This document shows positions 1-8,288 of a stretch of DNA of 64,000 bases, piece after piece (the first letter of the stretch is position 1; each line of letters starts with the position of its first letter). The translations under genes and the position numbers were made by a program. The DNA comes from Phycisphaerales bacterium. GTDB lineage: Bacteria; Planctomycetota; Phycisphaerae; Phycisphaerales; SM1A02. The stretch covers positions 372,001-436,000 of the forward strand of contig JAQWNP010000006.1 in assembly GCA_029268515.1 (NCBI GenBank), given 5' to 3'. Below the pieces are notes generated by a model. The model was not told the DNA's origin, did no database searches, and was given only the letters and a program-made list of their open reading frames with translations.

Positions 1-1548
1 CGATGTGGATGAGTGGTTGGGAAGCAGTTTGGACTGCTTTAGATGCTGATGTATCTCGGTCCGGATCCGACGTGCGCTCAGCCCAGCGGCCTGACCATGA
101 TCAGCACCTGGCAGCATCACAATGTACCCCGTACCGCTTGATTCTGGAGCCTTCGATTGAACCATCTCTGAAAACCGTTCGACGGCGCGCTCCAGATAAA
201 ATGAATCTTTATCTCCACAGATCAGATGGACACGATTTAACACCACTGGCTGGAGAGCAGGCCACTGCTTCTCAACAAGGCGTGTGATGTCATAGTTCGA
301 CCAGTTTGCCACAACCTCGTGGTCAATCTTGCCTGTGGATTGATCAAAAAGTGGAAGCGGCTTTTGCGTTGTCGGATCAAGCGGAGAGAACATCGACTCC
401 CACGTATCCCATTGCTGGCCCGAACCACCACTTGGATCCATGGCCCACTCCATATCTGTTTCTTGCTTGATCGTCATGGCAACTTCATCTGAATCAGTGC
501 GATAAACAGGGCGAGCTTTACCTGTCTTGTCTACAAAGATGTTGTCTTCTTGATAAAGATCAACCATGCCAAAAGCTGAGAAGTCAATCGGATCTGGCGC
601 CGTTGACCATGTCCCACCAAAAACATCGGGGTGATTAAGTTGTAGCCATAGTGCGGCCCAACCTCCGGAAGAATGTCCCGTCAGCAGTCGCCCCTCCGGC
701 TTATCCGCCAATCGAAAGTTGGCTTCTAAATGTGGAATCAGTTCTTGAACCAATGCGGTTGCACGTGGTCCATTGGCCGGACTATCAGCAAATCCGTGAT
801 GAGATAATGGCGCATCTGGATCAAGCAAGACATAAACAACTGGTAACGAGTTTTCCGTCCGCGACTGCTGCCTCGCCAGTCGCCTTACACCTTCAAGACG
901 TCCACCAAAGCCTGGAATCATATAAACAGCACCCCACTTGTGCTGCTCATTTTCAGACGCCTCATAGCCGACTGGCAATACAACTGCGGCACGATGGTTC
1001 ACTGGGAAACCTGCATGTGCTGACAGGAGCGGGCTTGGCAATTCTATATATCTGACATTTGGGAATTGAGGTGCCTCTGAAACCTCAACAACTTGATCTA
1101 AGACGATGTTGATCTTGTCATCAGCTGACCTTGAAACAGTCCATTTCTGTGGTCTGCTATATACATTCCCTTCACCCTCCGAATGCGAACGCACGCGATG
1201 ATCAACATCAAGTACCGCTTGAACCCGAAGTACACCGTCAAGTTGATCGAGTGGCACAGGCACAGACACGACGTTATGAGAGAGCTCTATCTGGTCGCCT
1301 GGCTTAAAGTCACGAACCGCCATTGAAGCAATCGGCTGCGGGTCTTCATAAAAAGGACCGTCCATTGGATCAGTTCGATCCCACCGCCACCCCTGCTTGT
1401 TGACCACAAACAGTATCAATCTGCCTGTGCGTGGCGTGCCGCCAAGATCTTCGGAAAGCGTGACTACATAAGAATCTGCTGACGAATATGTGCTACAGAA
1501 CAAACTAAAGAATACGAACAAGCAACTCATCTGCAGCCAATTAATCAT
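1..1548 (-). CDS. Secreted alpha/beta-hydrolase esterase, 3' end beyond window
   Basis: The frame is open for 516 codons from an ATG at 1548 to the window edge, so the C-terminus is missing. Residues 1-24 form a signal peptide ending at an SSA/D site, so the product should be exported. A beta-rich N-terminal region (about 25-160) precedes an alpha/beta-hydrolase domain of the putative-esterase (esterase D / enterochelin esterase) type: the oxyanion-side stretch YMIPGFGG lies near residue 210 and the nucleophile elbow GHSSGG near 291-296, with Ser293 the likely nucleophile. A later PGADHG probably holds the catalytic His. The ATG overlaps the stop of the upstream MFS gene in an ATGA, so the two are probably translationally coupled. 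The substrate cannot be read from sequence; a carbohydrate ester is plausible. Fold confident, substrate unknown. Confidence 0.8.
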   Translation of the reverse strand, partial: MINWLQMSCLFVFFSLFCSTYSSADSYVVTLSEDLGGTPRTGRLILFVVNKQGWRWDRTDPMDGPFYEDPQPIASMAVRDFKPGDQIELSHNVVSVPVPLDQLDGVLRVQAVLDVDHRVRSHSEGEGNVYSRPQKWTVSRSADDKINIVLDQVVEVSEAPQFPNVRYIELPSPLLSAHAGFPVNHRAAVVLPVGYEASENEQHKWGAVYMIPGFGGRLEGVRRLARQQSRTENSLPVVYVLLDPDAPLSHHGFADSPANGPRATALVQELIPHLEANFRLADKPEGRLLTGHSSGGWAALWLQLNHPDVFGGTWSTAPDPIDFSAFGMVDLYQEDNIFVDKTGKARPVYRTDSDEVAMTIKQETDMEWAMDPSGGSGQQWDTWESMFSPLDPTTQKPLPLFDQSTGKIDHEVVANWSNYDITRLVEKQWPALQPVVLNRVHLICGDKDSFYLERAVERFSEMVQSKAPESSGTGYIVMLPGADHGQAAGLSARRIRTEIHQHLKQSKLLPNHSSTS

Positions 1549-3077
1549 GTTGTATCTGCTTCCAGTGTGACAGTTTTATAGCCACCTCTCATTCGAAAGC
1601 CAATAATCATCGCTATGTATGAAACAAACATGATGGCAGGAAGTATGGCGACGTAACGGAGTGCTGCACTTTTTCCCTCACGCTGTGCTGTTGCTATCAG
1701 TTCTCTATGTTCATTAGCAGGCACATTGGCGCCCTTGTTTAATGATTGGTACTGACCAAAGAGGCTGTCTTTAGGTTCGCTTATATACTCAGCAGCCATC
1801 GTAGGCGCATTTGCTTGCAGTGTTGCCACAACTGTTCGATCCTGAACATTACCAAGCCACGGATTTCCCAGAATTCCTACGCCAAGCATGCCAACACCAG
1901 CAATCACATTAATGGTCATCGCCCCGCCACGAGGGAAACGTTCTGCCACAACACCCAGTGTTGTAGGCCAGAAGAATGTTTGCCCAATCGCATAAATTGT
2001 CGCCGCAACAATAATGATGATGGCGGTTGGCTCCACATCTGATCCAAGAACCGACAACCAGAGAATGCCCACTGTGGCCAGTGCGGCACTGAGCGCAAGG
2101 ATGCCCAGAGGTTTCAAGGTCTGTACAAACGGTCCAGCCAAGAATCGGAGCGTCATCATGATGGCTGCTGTATAGACCAAGACCCATCCTGAGTCGATAC
2201 CGATACCTGCCTTAATAGCGGGCTTGAGGAGATCTTTGACCCATGCATCCGTTCCTAATTCTGTGGTCGCCAAAAGCAACATCAATATCAAAAGGAAGAC
2301 AAAGAGTGGTCGCCCAAAAGCTCGACAGTACATCCCATAAATAATTGCAATGATCGCGGCGATACCAAGTTGAGCCCAGATCACTTTCATCCATTCGATA
2401 TCAATGACGTTTGTTGTTAGCTCCATAACAATCAAAAGCGAAACAATAAAAGCGCCCGCCCAACCAACTTCAGCAAGCATCCCTCGATAAGACACGCCCG
2501 CTGTCACACGTTCATTAACGGGTAGTTTTGTAGACAAGATCATTAACATGAAGATGATTGCAGGGATGAGGATCAACGCAATCTTCCACTGCCAGCTTAT
2601 GGTGTCGCCCAGACCCAGAACCACGACACCAGTCACAACGAGTCCGCCGGGCCAACCAGCGTGCAAGATGTTGAGCCACTTGGTTTTCTTCTCTTTATAA
2701 AGCGTGGCAATAAGTGGATTGATCGCGGCTTCTACAGCACCGGCGCCGAGACCACCGAGAATGCTCGCCCAATAGAGCATTTCGAAACCCTTCGCAAAGA
2801 TCGACATGAGGGCAAATGCGACAAAGCAAAGAAATGCAAAGACAAATGATGCTCGATATCCAACCCTGTCAATAATAAGACTGAACACCACAATGCTCAC
2901 CCCAAAGGGCCAGAAGCCAGCCCCGAGGATGATCCCAATCTGTGTTTTGTCGAGATTGAACTCTGCTTCCCAAACCTCAAGAAGTTGCACACGCAACATA
3001 AATGCAAACGCTGTTGTCACAAGCGCCACAAACGAAGCCCAGAAGATAAAGGTGCGATTTGCTTCGGGGAGTTTCAT
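1545..3077 (-). CDS. MFS transporter, 12-TM type
   Basis: A 510-residue polytopic inner-membrane protein. The N-terminal TM helices are followed by the loop DRVGYRASF, the MFS loop 2-3 motif, and about 12 hydrophobic segments can be counted. A long polar insertion (about residues 405-470) lies before the last helix, which is longer than usual for the superfamily and may form a periplasmic or cytoplasmic hairpin. It is the first gene of a minus-strand pair whose stop overlaps the start of the secreted esterase, so uptake of a product released by that esterase is a reasonable inference. The closest named family cannot be fixed by eye; sugar or nucleoside symporters are candidates. Confidence 0.85.
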   Translation of the reverse strand: MKLPEANRTFIFWASFVALVTTAFAFMLRVQLLEVWEAEFNLDKTQIGIILGAGFWPFGVSIVVFSLIIDRVGYRASFVFAFLCFVAFALMSIFAKGFEMLYWASILGGLGAGAVEAAINPLIATLYKEKKTKWLNILHAGWPGGLVVTGVVVLGLGDTISWQWKIALILIPAIIFMLMILSTKLPVNERVTAGVSYRGMLAEVGWAGAFIVSLLIVMELTTNVIDIEWMKVIWAQLGIAAIIAIIYGMYCRAFGRPLFVFLLILMLLLATTELGTDAWVKDLLKPAIKAGIGIDSGWVLVYTAAIMMTLRFLAGPFVQTLKPLGILALSAALATVGILWLSVLGSDVEPTAIIIIVAATIYAIGQTFFWPTTLGVVAERFPRGGAMTINVIAGVGMLGVGILGNPWLGNVQDRTVVATLQANAPTMAAEYISEPKDSLFGQYQSLNKGANVPANEHRELIATAQREGKSAALRYVAILPAIMFVSYIAMIIGFRMRGGYKTVTLEADTT

Positions 3078-3150
3078 GTTAAATATCTCCTGCTCTTCCC
3101 CGGAACAGTTTGTTTAGTGAACTCCGATGAAGTCAATCAGAGCCACAGAC

Positions 3151-3567
3151 TCATGAGCCAGACATTTCAAGCTCGATATAGGCCTTGAGGCGGTAAAGCG
3201 CGCCGCCCCAATGCGTATTGCAAGAGGCCAGGTGACCATCATCTTCATCCCATTGGCCATCAGTCAATTCCAGCAAAGTCGATTTTGGCCCGCGACTTGA
3301 GAGGGTATAGACCACCTGTTTTCCAAGTGAACCCTCAGGTCCCTCGACACACTCTTGGGCAATGCGCTCACGGCCGACGATCTCGTTCGTCTTCCAGCCA
3401 AATTTTAGGTCTGAACTTGGGTTGATGTAGAGCACTTCCCCAACCGCGAGGTCACCTTGTACTGGACCATGGTGCCAAGCAGCGATGTGCTTTACCTGGC
3501 TTAATGCAAGAAAGACGACCTCTAACGGAGCATCAATTTTGATGGCATGCCTGAGAATCAGACTCAT
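3151..3567 (-). CDS. SRPBCC (START-like / AHSA1) domain protein
   Basis: A 138-residue soluble protein with the helix-grip pattern of the SRPBCC superfamily: an N-terminal beta strand leading to IDAPLEVVFLALSQ, then W-H-H-G, mid-domain GWKTNEIV, and a C-terminal helix beginning near THWGGALYRLKAYIE. The ATG at 3567 was chosen because GAGGG lies 8 bases upstream and because it gives the family's usual length; the frame stays open further upstream but without family-like sequence. Such proteins bind small hydrophobic ligands or act as cyclases or chaperone cofactors; no specific role can be assigned. It lies 73 bases upstream of the MFS gene on the same strand and may be co-transcribed with it. 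Confidence 0.7.
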   Translation of the reverse strand: MSLILRHAIKIDAPLEVVFLALSQVKHIAAWHHGPVQGDLAVGEVLYINPSSDLKFGWKTNEIVGRERIAQECVEGPEGSLGKQVVYTLSSRGPKSTLLELTDGQWDEDDGHLASCNTHWGGALYRLKAYIELEMSGS

Positions 3568-3744
3568 AGGGGTTCCCTCGTCACTCGTCTCACGAGCTCC
3601 TGTTCCACATGGTACCAGAGAAGTATTCGTATAAGAGACGCAACAGCGCCTCAACTACAAAGCACCCATACATCACAAAAGGAGATAGAATCAAGCGAGA
3701 TTGTCGATCCTTTTGGACAAGGACTGCCCTTCTAAGGACGCCAC

Positions 3745-4521
3745 ATGAGCCACATCAATAAACGTATCATCAGATTAGGCCTTTTGATCTCAGCAACCAT
3801 GCTTATCGGAGGCTGCACGACGGCTCAAAAACGACTCAAGCCAGTCGTGCTTCCGGTACAAGGCCCCGTCCAAGTGCTCGTCACCTCATTCGCTGGCGAC
3901 GTACGAATTATTGCTGATCCTGAGGCAACAGAAGCAACCATTACAGCAACAACGCAGGCTTACCATAGTCTCGTTCGGGTTCAAGACGCTGCAGACTCGC
4001 TAGCGAACATCCAATTTCATGCCGTTCTTGTGCCCGCAGAGATTGGCCAAGCAATTCAAGTCAGAACAACCACTGATGATGTGGAAGATCACTACCAAGG
4101 TGTACACCTCACTATTACTGCACCGATGATTGATGGGGTCTCAGTGCAAACAAAGCGAGGAAGCGTCGTCCTCGATCAGATCAGTGGCGAAGTTGACGTA
4201 ACAACAAATGACGGTGATGTTTCAATCATTACTACATATGCTATGACGAGACCTGTCAAAGTACTCAACGTTGATGGGGATATCATCTATCGAGTGAGAG
4301 GCGAATCAACCGGCAAGTTTGATTGTGAAGCTATCCACGGCTCTGTGAACTTCTTTGCACAACATTCAAAAGCAGTCGTGCACCGTAACTCCGATCATGA
4401 CTCGCTTGCTGCAACACTCAATAATGGCGAAAATAATGTGCTTCTTCGAACTGTACATGGTGATATTAACGTCTCCGTGTCGAGCGACCCACATGACTTT
4501 GGGCTGCATCTCTTCCACTAA
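3745..4521 (+). CDS. Lipoprotein with DUF4097-like beta-helix repeats
   Basis: A 258-residue protein starting with a lipoprotein signal: basic residues, a hydrophobic core, then LIGGC with the acylated Cys at about residue 24. The rest is built of short beta repeats such as VSVQTKRGSVVLDQISG, VDVTTNDGDVSII and VLNVDGDIIYRV, the G-S/D-V rhythm of DUF4097/DUF2807 adhesin-like beta-helices. An AAGGA lies 7 bases before the ATG. It probably sits in the membrane facing the periplasm; DUF4097 proteins have no agreed biochemical role. It is followed after 15 bases by rlmE, with no functional link that I can see. Confidence 0.75.
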   Translation: MSHINKRIIRLGLLISATMLIGGCTTAQKRLKPVVLPVQGPVQVLVTSFAGDVRIIADPEATEATITATTQAYHSLVRVQDAADSLANIQFHAVLVPAEIGQAIQVRTTTDDVEDHYQGVHLTITAPMIDGVSVQTKRGSVVLDQISGEVDVTTNDGDVSIITTYAMTRPVKVLNVDGDIIYRVRGESTGKFDCEAIHGSVNFFAQHSKAVVHRNSDHDSLAATLNNGENNVLLRTVHGDINVSVSSDPHDFGLHLFH

Positions 4522-4536
4522 TATCACTGAATTCTT

Positions 4537-5214
4537 ATGCCACGTGAGCTCCACGATCACTATTTCAAGATGGCCAAAAAAGAGGGCTATCTTGCACGTG
4601 CTGCCTATAAGTTAATTGAGATTAATGAGCGCCGCCGGGTTTTTCGTCGTGGACAAAACGTTCTTGATTTTGGATCAGCCCCTGGTTCGTGGCTTCAAGT
4701 TGCTTCCAAAAAAGTAGCCCCAAGCGGGAACGTGGTGGGGGTCGATCTGTCCGAAGTTCATCACACTTTTTGTGATGGCAATGTGACCTGCCTTGTAGAC
4801 GATGTTTTCACCATGAAACCTGATGTGGCGCTTGCAGAACTTCCGTCCTCCGCAGGTCAAACCCGTGGATTTGATGTGGTTCTCTCTGACATGGCCCCGA
4901 AGACAACTGGTGATTCTGCAATTGATCATCACGGATCTATTCACTTATGTGATGCGGTGTTAGATCATTGCTACAAACTATTGATCCCTGGTGGCACTTT
5001 GGTGATGAAAGTCTTTGAGGGTGAGGCTTCTCCAGATCTGATGAGGCGCGTCCGAGCCTGTTTTGATCACACCAAAGGATTCAAGCCGAAGGCATCCCGA
5101 AGCGATTCGCGCGAGATGTACATCATTGCATCAGGCTATACGAATGAGCCAATCGCTCCACAAGCTCAGGCGTTGCCCCCGATACCAAAGATGCCCAGCG
5201 GATGGGGTTCTTAG
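4537..5214 (+). CDS. rlmE: 23S rRNA 2'-O-ribose methyltransferase RlmE/FtsJ
   Basis: 225 residues, close to the 209 of E. coli RrmJ. The SAM motif DFGSAPGSW and the acidic motif LSDMAPKTTGD are present, as are the FtsJ catalytic tetrad positions: an N-terminal Lys in GYLARAAYKL, Asp in SDMAP, Lys in VMKVFEG and a Glu in the late strand. The enzyme uses S-adenosylmethionine to methylate the 2'-hydroxyl of U2552 (E. coli numbering) in the A-loop of 23S rRNA during late 50S assembly. The product carries a Pro-rich C-terminal tail of about 20 residues. It acts in the cytosol on the 50S subunit. The identification is firm. Confidence 0.93.
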   Translation: MPRELHDHYFKMAKKEGYLARAAYKLIEINERRRVFRRGQNVLDFGSAPGSWLQVASKKVAPSGNVVGVDLSEVHHTFCDGNVTCLVDDVFTMKPDVALAELPSSAGQTRGFDVVLSDMAPKTTGDSAIDHHGSIHLCDAVLDHCYKLLIPGGTLVMKVFEGEASPDLMRRVRACFDHTKGFKPKASRSDSREMYIIASGYTNEPIAPQAQALPPIPKMPSGWGS

Positions 5215-5326
5215 CAATAGCGCAGAATGAGCAGATGCAGATGACTTTTTCAGCGCAGTTATTGCTGTATATAAAAACCGAGCAAGCTTAAAAACGCTTT
5301 CGTTGCTTCTCCTGACACATTTTGGG

Positions 5327-5346
5327 TTCGGCATGATTTTTGCCTT
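5327..5346 (+). promoter_or_regulatory. Sigma-54-type promoter for the dockerin-like gene
   Basis: TTCGGCATGATTTTTGCC fits the -24/-12 consensus TGGCAC-N5-TTGC with the invariant GG (5330-5331) and GC (5342-5343) separated by exactly 10 bases. Mismatches are the first base of the -24 box (C for T) and its last (T for C). The predicted start near 5355 leaves a leader of about 28 bases before the ATG at 5383. Requirement for an enhancer-binding activator is inferred from the class. No rpoN gene lies in the window. Confidence 0.6.
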
Positions 5347-5382
5347 ATGTAATACTGTCAACCTTTTTTGGAGCAACTCTAT

Positions 5383-6129
5383 ATGCGTATTGACTCTGCG
5401 ATGCCCTATATCCCAAAGTACACGACAGATAAGGCCCATGGCCCCGGTAATAATCAGCCAGATGCAGCCTTGAGAAGCGGGACGCCGATCAATGGCAAGC
5501 TCCTGAATTCCATCCTCATGGATTCCGGAGGCAATATAAGTGCTCCTCGAAGAAGCCACCAAACCCAGCCAAGTCCAACACCGCCAAACAACAATATGCC
5601 CCAACTCTCGATGGATGGCATGATTGCGGCATTTGGTACGAACGATGCCGCGTACGACCTGAATGCCGATGGCATCGTAGATCTTGATGACTTTTCGCAA
5701 TTCCTCATCAATGGTGCAACAGGGTTCCATCCAGACGGAGCGATCACGGCTGAAGGAATTGAAGCGAATCTTGGTTCAAACAACTTGGCGTACGATCTGG
5801 ATGGAGATGGTAGCGTTGGCCTCAGTGACTTCACAGAATTCCTTGTGAACTACGGGCAGAACACTCAAAATAGTCAAAACGCTCCAGATAATTCAGTCAT
5901 AAGACAAGAGCTCTACACCAAACCCCATGATAATTCAGTCATAAGACAAGAGCTCTACACCAAAAACAATAACTTTGGCAATCAAACCTCGTCAATCGCC
6001 CAACTCACTGACGGTCCAATGTCGATACGTGGCAGCAGTTTGTTTGGAAAACAAGCCATCCAACTCTACCAGCAACTTTGGAATCACTCAGGAAATATGC
6101 CACCACGCCAGTTGCTGTCTGGCGCTTGA
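5383..6129 (+). CDS. Dockerin-like protein with two Asp-rich EF-hand loops
   Basis: A 248-residue protein. The ATG at 5383 is preferred over a TTG at 5368 because GGAG stands 9 bases before it. There is no clear signal peptide. Residues about 65-165 contain two dockerin-I/EF-hand-like units, each of the form AFGTNDAAYDLNADGIVDL and NLGSNNLAYDLDGDGSVGL, each followed by a helix (DDFSQFL, SDFTEFLVNYG). Asp/Asn spacing fits Ca2+ binding. A perfect 36-base direct repeat follows. Dockerin repeats in planctomycetes are common in proteins not linked to cellulosomes, so function is unknown. It is preceded by a sigma-54-type promoter and followed by a terminator, so it is probably a single-gene transcript. 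Confidence 0.75.
   Translation: MRIDSAMPYIPKYTTDKAHGPGNNQPDAALRSGTPINGKLLNSILMDSGGNISAPRRSHQTQPSPTPPNNNMPQLSMDGMIAAFGTNDAAYDLNADGIVDLDDFSQFLINGATGFHPDGAITAEGIEANLGSNNLAYDLDGDGSVGLSDFTEFLVNYGQNTQNSQNAPDNSVIRQELYTKPHDNSVIRQELYTKNNNFGNQTSSIAQLTDGPMSIRGSSLFGKQAIQLYQQLWNHSGNMPPRQLLSGA
5887..5964 (+). repeat. 36-base perfect direct repeat inside the dockerin-like gene
   Basis: Positions 5887-5922 and 5929-5964 are identical over 36 bases with a 6-base spacer, so the period is 42 bases or 14 codons. The protein repeat is NSVIRQELYTK followed by three variable residues. Identity at third codon positions indicates a recent duplication. Confidence 0.95.
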
Positions 6130-6202
6130 GCCTGGGAACGCACACACCTGGAACCAGCTTTCCCCAACTCATTACATAGCTGCCAAACAGCAACGGAATC
6201 TC

Positions 6203-6233
6203 GTAAGGCCTCGCTTGCTCGGCGAGGCCTTAC
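6203..6233. terminator. Hairpin terminator between convergent genes
   Basis: An 11-base perfect stem (6203-6213 with 6223-6233) encloses a 9-base loop. It lies between the dockerin-like gene ending at 6129 and the dehydrogenase gene ending at 6263 on the other strand. No long T run follows on either strand, so efficiency as an intrinsic terminator is uncertain, but placement and stem strength favour a terminator used from both sides. Confidence 0.75.
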
Positions 6234-6262
6234 TTATTGAAAGTCAATATTAGATTGAGTCG

Positions 6263-7294
6263 CTAGACCATTCTCGCGCCAGCTGCTCGCGCAGACTCAA
6301 CAATACGTTCAGCTGTACGCACCGCAGCAAGCCCGGCTAAAGCATCGATTTCTGGGCGCCGCCCTAACCTGACATTGGCGAGAAAATCGTCAATTTCTGT
6401 TTCCAGTGCGTCAGCGCTACCAACCGCAAGCTCTTCAAGCTCGATAATGTCTAAGTAATTCACGCCCGAGAGGTCCTCACCTGAAGCAAGCATTTCACGA
6501 ACATCTGCCATCTTCTCTGCATTGGCAGTCTTTCGAACAACCGTGCCACGACGCTCAACAAAGTCTGCAGAGATGTACATCTCATCCGAAATCAGGCGGA
6601 CCTTGCGCTCTGTCTTCATTGCGAGACGACTTGCTGTGACATTTGCAACACAACCCGACTCTCGCTCAGGTGTCGCATAGACAAGGCGCGCGTTACACAC
6701 ATCCTCTGCTTCACTGAGCACACTGACTGCGCTTGCATGAATAGACTCTGGTTCTTGACCTATCAGCCAGTGCAGTAAGTCTAGATCGTGAATCATCATG
6801 TCAAGAACAACACTGACGTCGATGCTCCGGAATGTCATCGGGCTAATACGATCCATCTCAATAAATCGTGGGTTTGAAAAACCGGTTTCACGAATTGCTT
6901 GCATGACGGGGTCATACCGCACAATGTGGCCAACCTGTAAGACGGCTTCACTGCGCTGAGCCGCATCCACAAGCATGGCTGCTTCTTCAGCATCTGGCGC
7001 CAGTGGTTTCTCGATCAAGCATGCGATTTGTGCCGCCAAGAGGGGTTCGGTAAGGGAGCGATGTGTGACTGTTGGCGTTGCAATTGTGACTGCATCAACA
7101 CCCATTGCCATCAACTCATCGAGTGTCGCAACCGGCACACCGCCCCACTGACTTGTCACCTCTTGTGCTCGGTCAACATCCAGATCACAAATTCCGACAA
7201 GCTCAACATCAGTTCGCTGCGAATAAACACGCGCATGGTGCTGACCCATTCGGCCAACCCCAACGACACCACAACGTAAAACCTTTTCGGACAT
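6263..7294 (-). CDS. Gfo/Idh/MocA-family NAD(P)-dependent oxidoreductase
   Basis: 343 residues from the ATG at 7294, which has GAGGAG about 9 bases upstream; longer starts lack family sequence. The N-terminal Rossmann fold shows VVGVGRMGQHHARVY, and the dinucleotide-binding domain ends with the hallmark EKPLA containing the conserved Lys. The C-terminal alpha/beta substrate domain includes MMIHDLDLLHWL with the conserved His. The family oxidises or reduces sugars and cyclitols; substrate is not deducible. The gene is 7 bases downstream of the zinc-ribbon membrane protein gene and at the end of a purL-purQ run, but no role in purine synthesis is known for the family. Confidence 0.85.
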   Translation of the reverse strand: MSEKVLRCGVVGVGRMGQHHARVYSQRTDVELVGICDLDVDRAQEVTSQWGGVPVATLDELMAMGVDAVTIATPTVTHRSLTEPLLAAQIACLIEKPLAPDAEEAAMLVDAAQRSEAVLQVGHIVRYDPVMQAIRETGFSNPRFIEMDRISPMTFRSIDVSVVLDMMIHDLDLLHWLIGQEPESIHASAVSVLSEAEDVCNARLVYATPERESGCVANVTASRLAMKTERKVRLISDEMYISADFVERRGTVVRKTANAEKMADVREMLASGEDLSGVNYLDIIELEELAVGSADALETEIDDFLANVRLGRRPEIDALAGLAAVRTAERIVESARAAGARMV

Positions 7295-7301
7295 CTTCTG
7301 C

Positions 7302-8234
7302 TTACTCCTCGCCCTCAAGTTGCTCTGATGCGGAATCCGCCTGTCGGTTCCGATCAAGCATTCCACCATAAAACCGATCTTTTCGCTCGCGTTGACGCCG
7401 AATTCGGCCCTGGTGCTCCTTTGCATGGCGTACCGAGTGAGAAATTGACGCGCCCAAGGAAACAAAACCAATACCAAAGGCACAGGCGCTCACGATCCAC
7501 AACAACAAAAAAATCAAAGCCAGTGGCACATACCACATGCTCAATGACGTGATGATCATCCCCGTGACGCCGAATCCTAAACATTGTTTTGCCAAGCCGT
7601 CTCGTACCCAATCAGCCAACTCACAGAGCAAGACGACTTCCAAACACAACCCCAGCATCCCGATGGCCAACATGACAAAGAGCAATATCCACCAATACAA
7701 CTCCACTTGAGTCAACCAAGGCGGCGCTGGGCTCACCGTCTTTGCAACGACTGCCCCAATTAATAAAAACACGAGCGGGAACCAAGCCAACTGTAACCAT
7801 CGGCCCAACTTTCTGACACGGCTCGTGCCAGTAAAACCCCGCCAAGCGCCTTGCGGCAACACCAACGATGGCGTCAAGAACCACGCACCAGTTATCCATA
7901 GCATGCCCCCGATCAATAATAAAAGGCACGCAAGACTTGGATATTGCCACTCAATCAGCAACACCGCCGCCACCATGATGGAGACCAATCCTAGAATCGA
8001 AAGTAATGCGCCGAAACGAAAACGCTTGATCACAGGCATTGGCATCAGCGAAAGCGCGTCATCAATTTTGCCGATGGGCATTTCGATTGGCAAGCCACAC
8101 TCCGGGCATTGCCCTTGCGCTGGTGCGCCTCGTAAATCATAATTACAGGCTGGGCACTCGCGCCACTGATGGACTTTTTGATTAAGTCTTCCCGGCATTC
8201 GAGGGTCTAACGGTCGAGAATTTTGATCAACCAT
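7302..8234 (-). CDS. Zinc-ribbon membrane protein of unknown function
   Basis: A 310-residue protein not recognised as a named family. The N-terminus carries a zinc ribbon, CPACNYDLRG then CPECGLPI, a head often found on planctomycete membrane proteins. After a cytosolic linker about six or seven hydrophobic segments follow (residues about 75-270), and the tail is strongly basic (RRQRERKDR) then acidic. The ATG at 8234 is preferred to a TTG one codon earlier because AGGTGA precedes it. Located 54 bases after purQ and 7 before the oxidoreductase, so probably one transcript. Function unknown. Confidence 0.75.
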   Translation of the reverse strand: MVDQNSRPLDPRMPGRLNQKVHQWRECPACNYDLRGAPAQGQCPECGLPIEMPIGKIDDALSLMPMPVIKRFRFGALLSILGLVSIMVAAVLLIEWQYPSLACLLLLIGGMLWITGAWFLTPSLVLPQGAWRGFTGTSRVRKLGRWLQLAWFPLVFLLIGAVVAKTVSPAPPWLTQVELYWWILLFVMLAIGMLGLCLEVVLLCELADWVRDGLAKQCLGFGVTGMIITSLSMWYVPLALIFLLLWIVSACAFGIGFVSLGASISHSVRHAKEHQGRIRRQRERKDRFYGGMLDRNRQADSASEQLEGEE

Positions 8235-8288
8235 CAAAGCTCACCTACAACGAAGCACATCCCATTACTTTGTTTCAATGTGCGATCT

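Noticed and set aside
5131-5730. 199-codon minus-strand frame across rlmE end and dockerin gene start
   Set aside because: It spans two unrelated genes and the sigma-54-type promoter and lacks a ribosome site or domain pattern.
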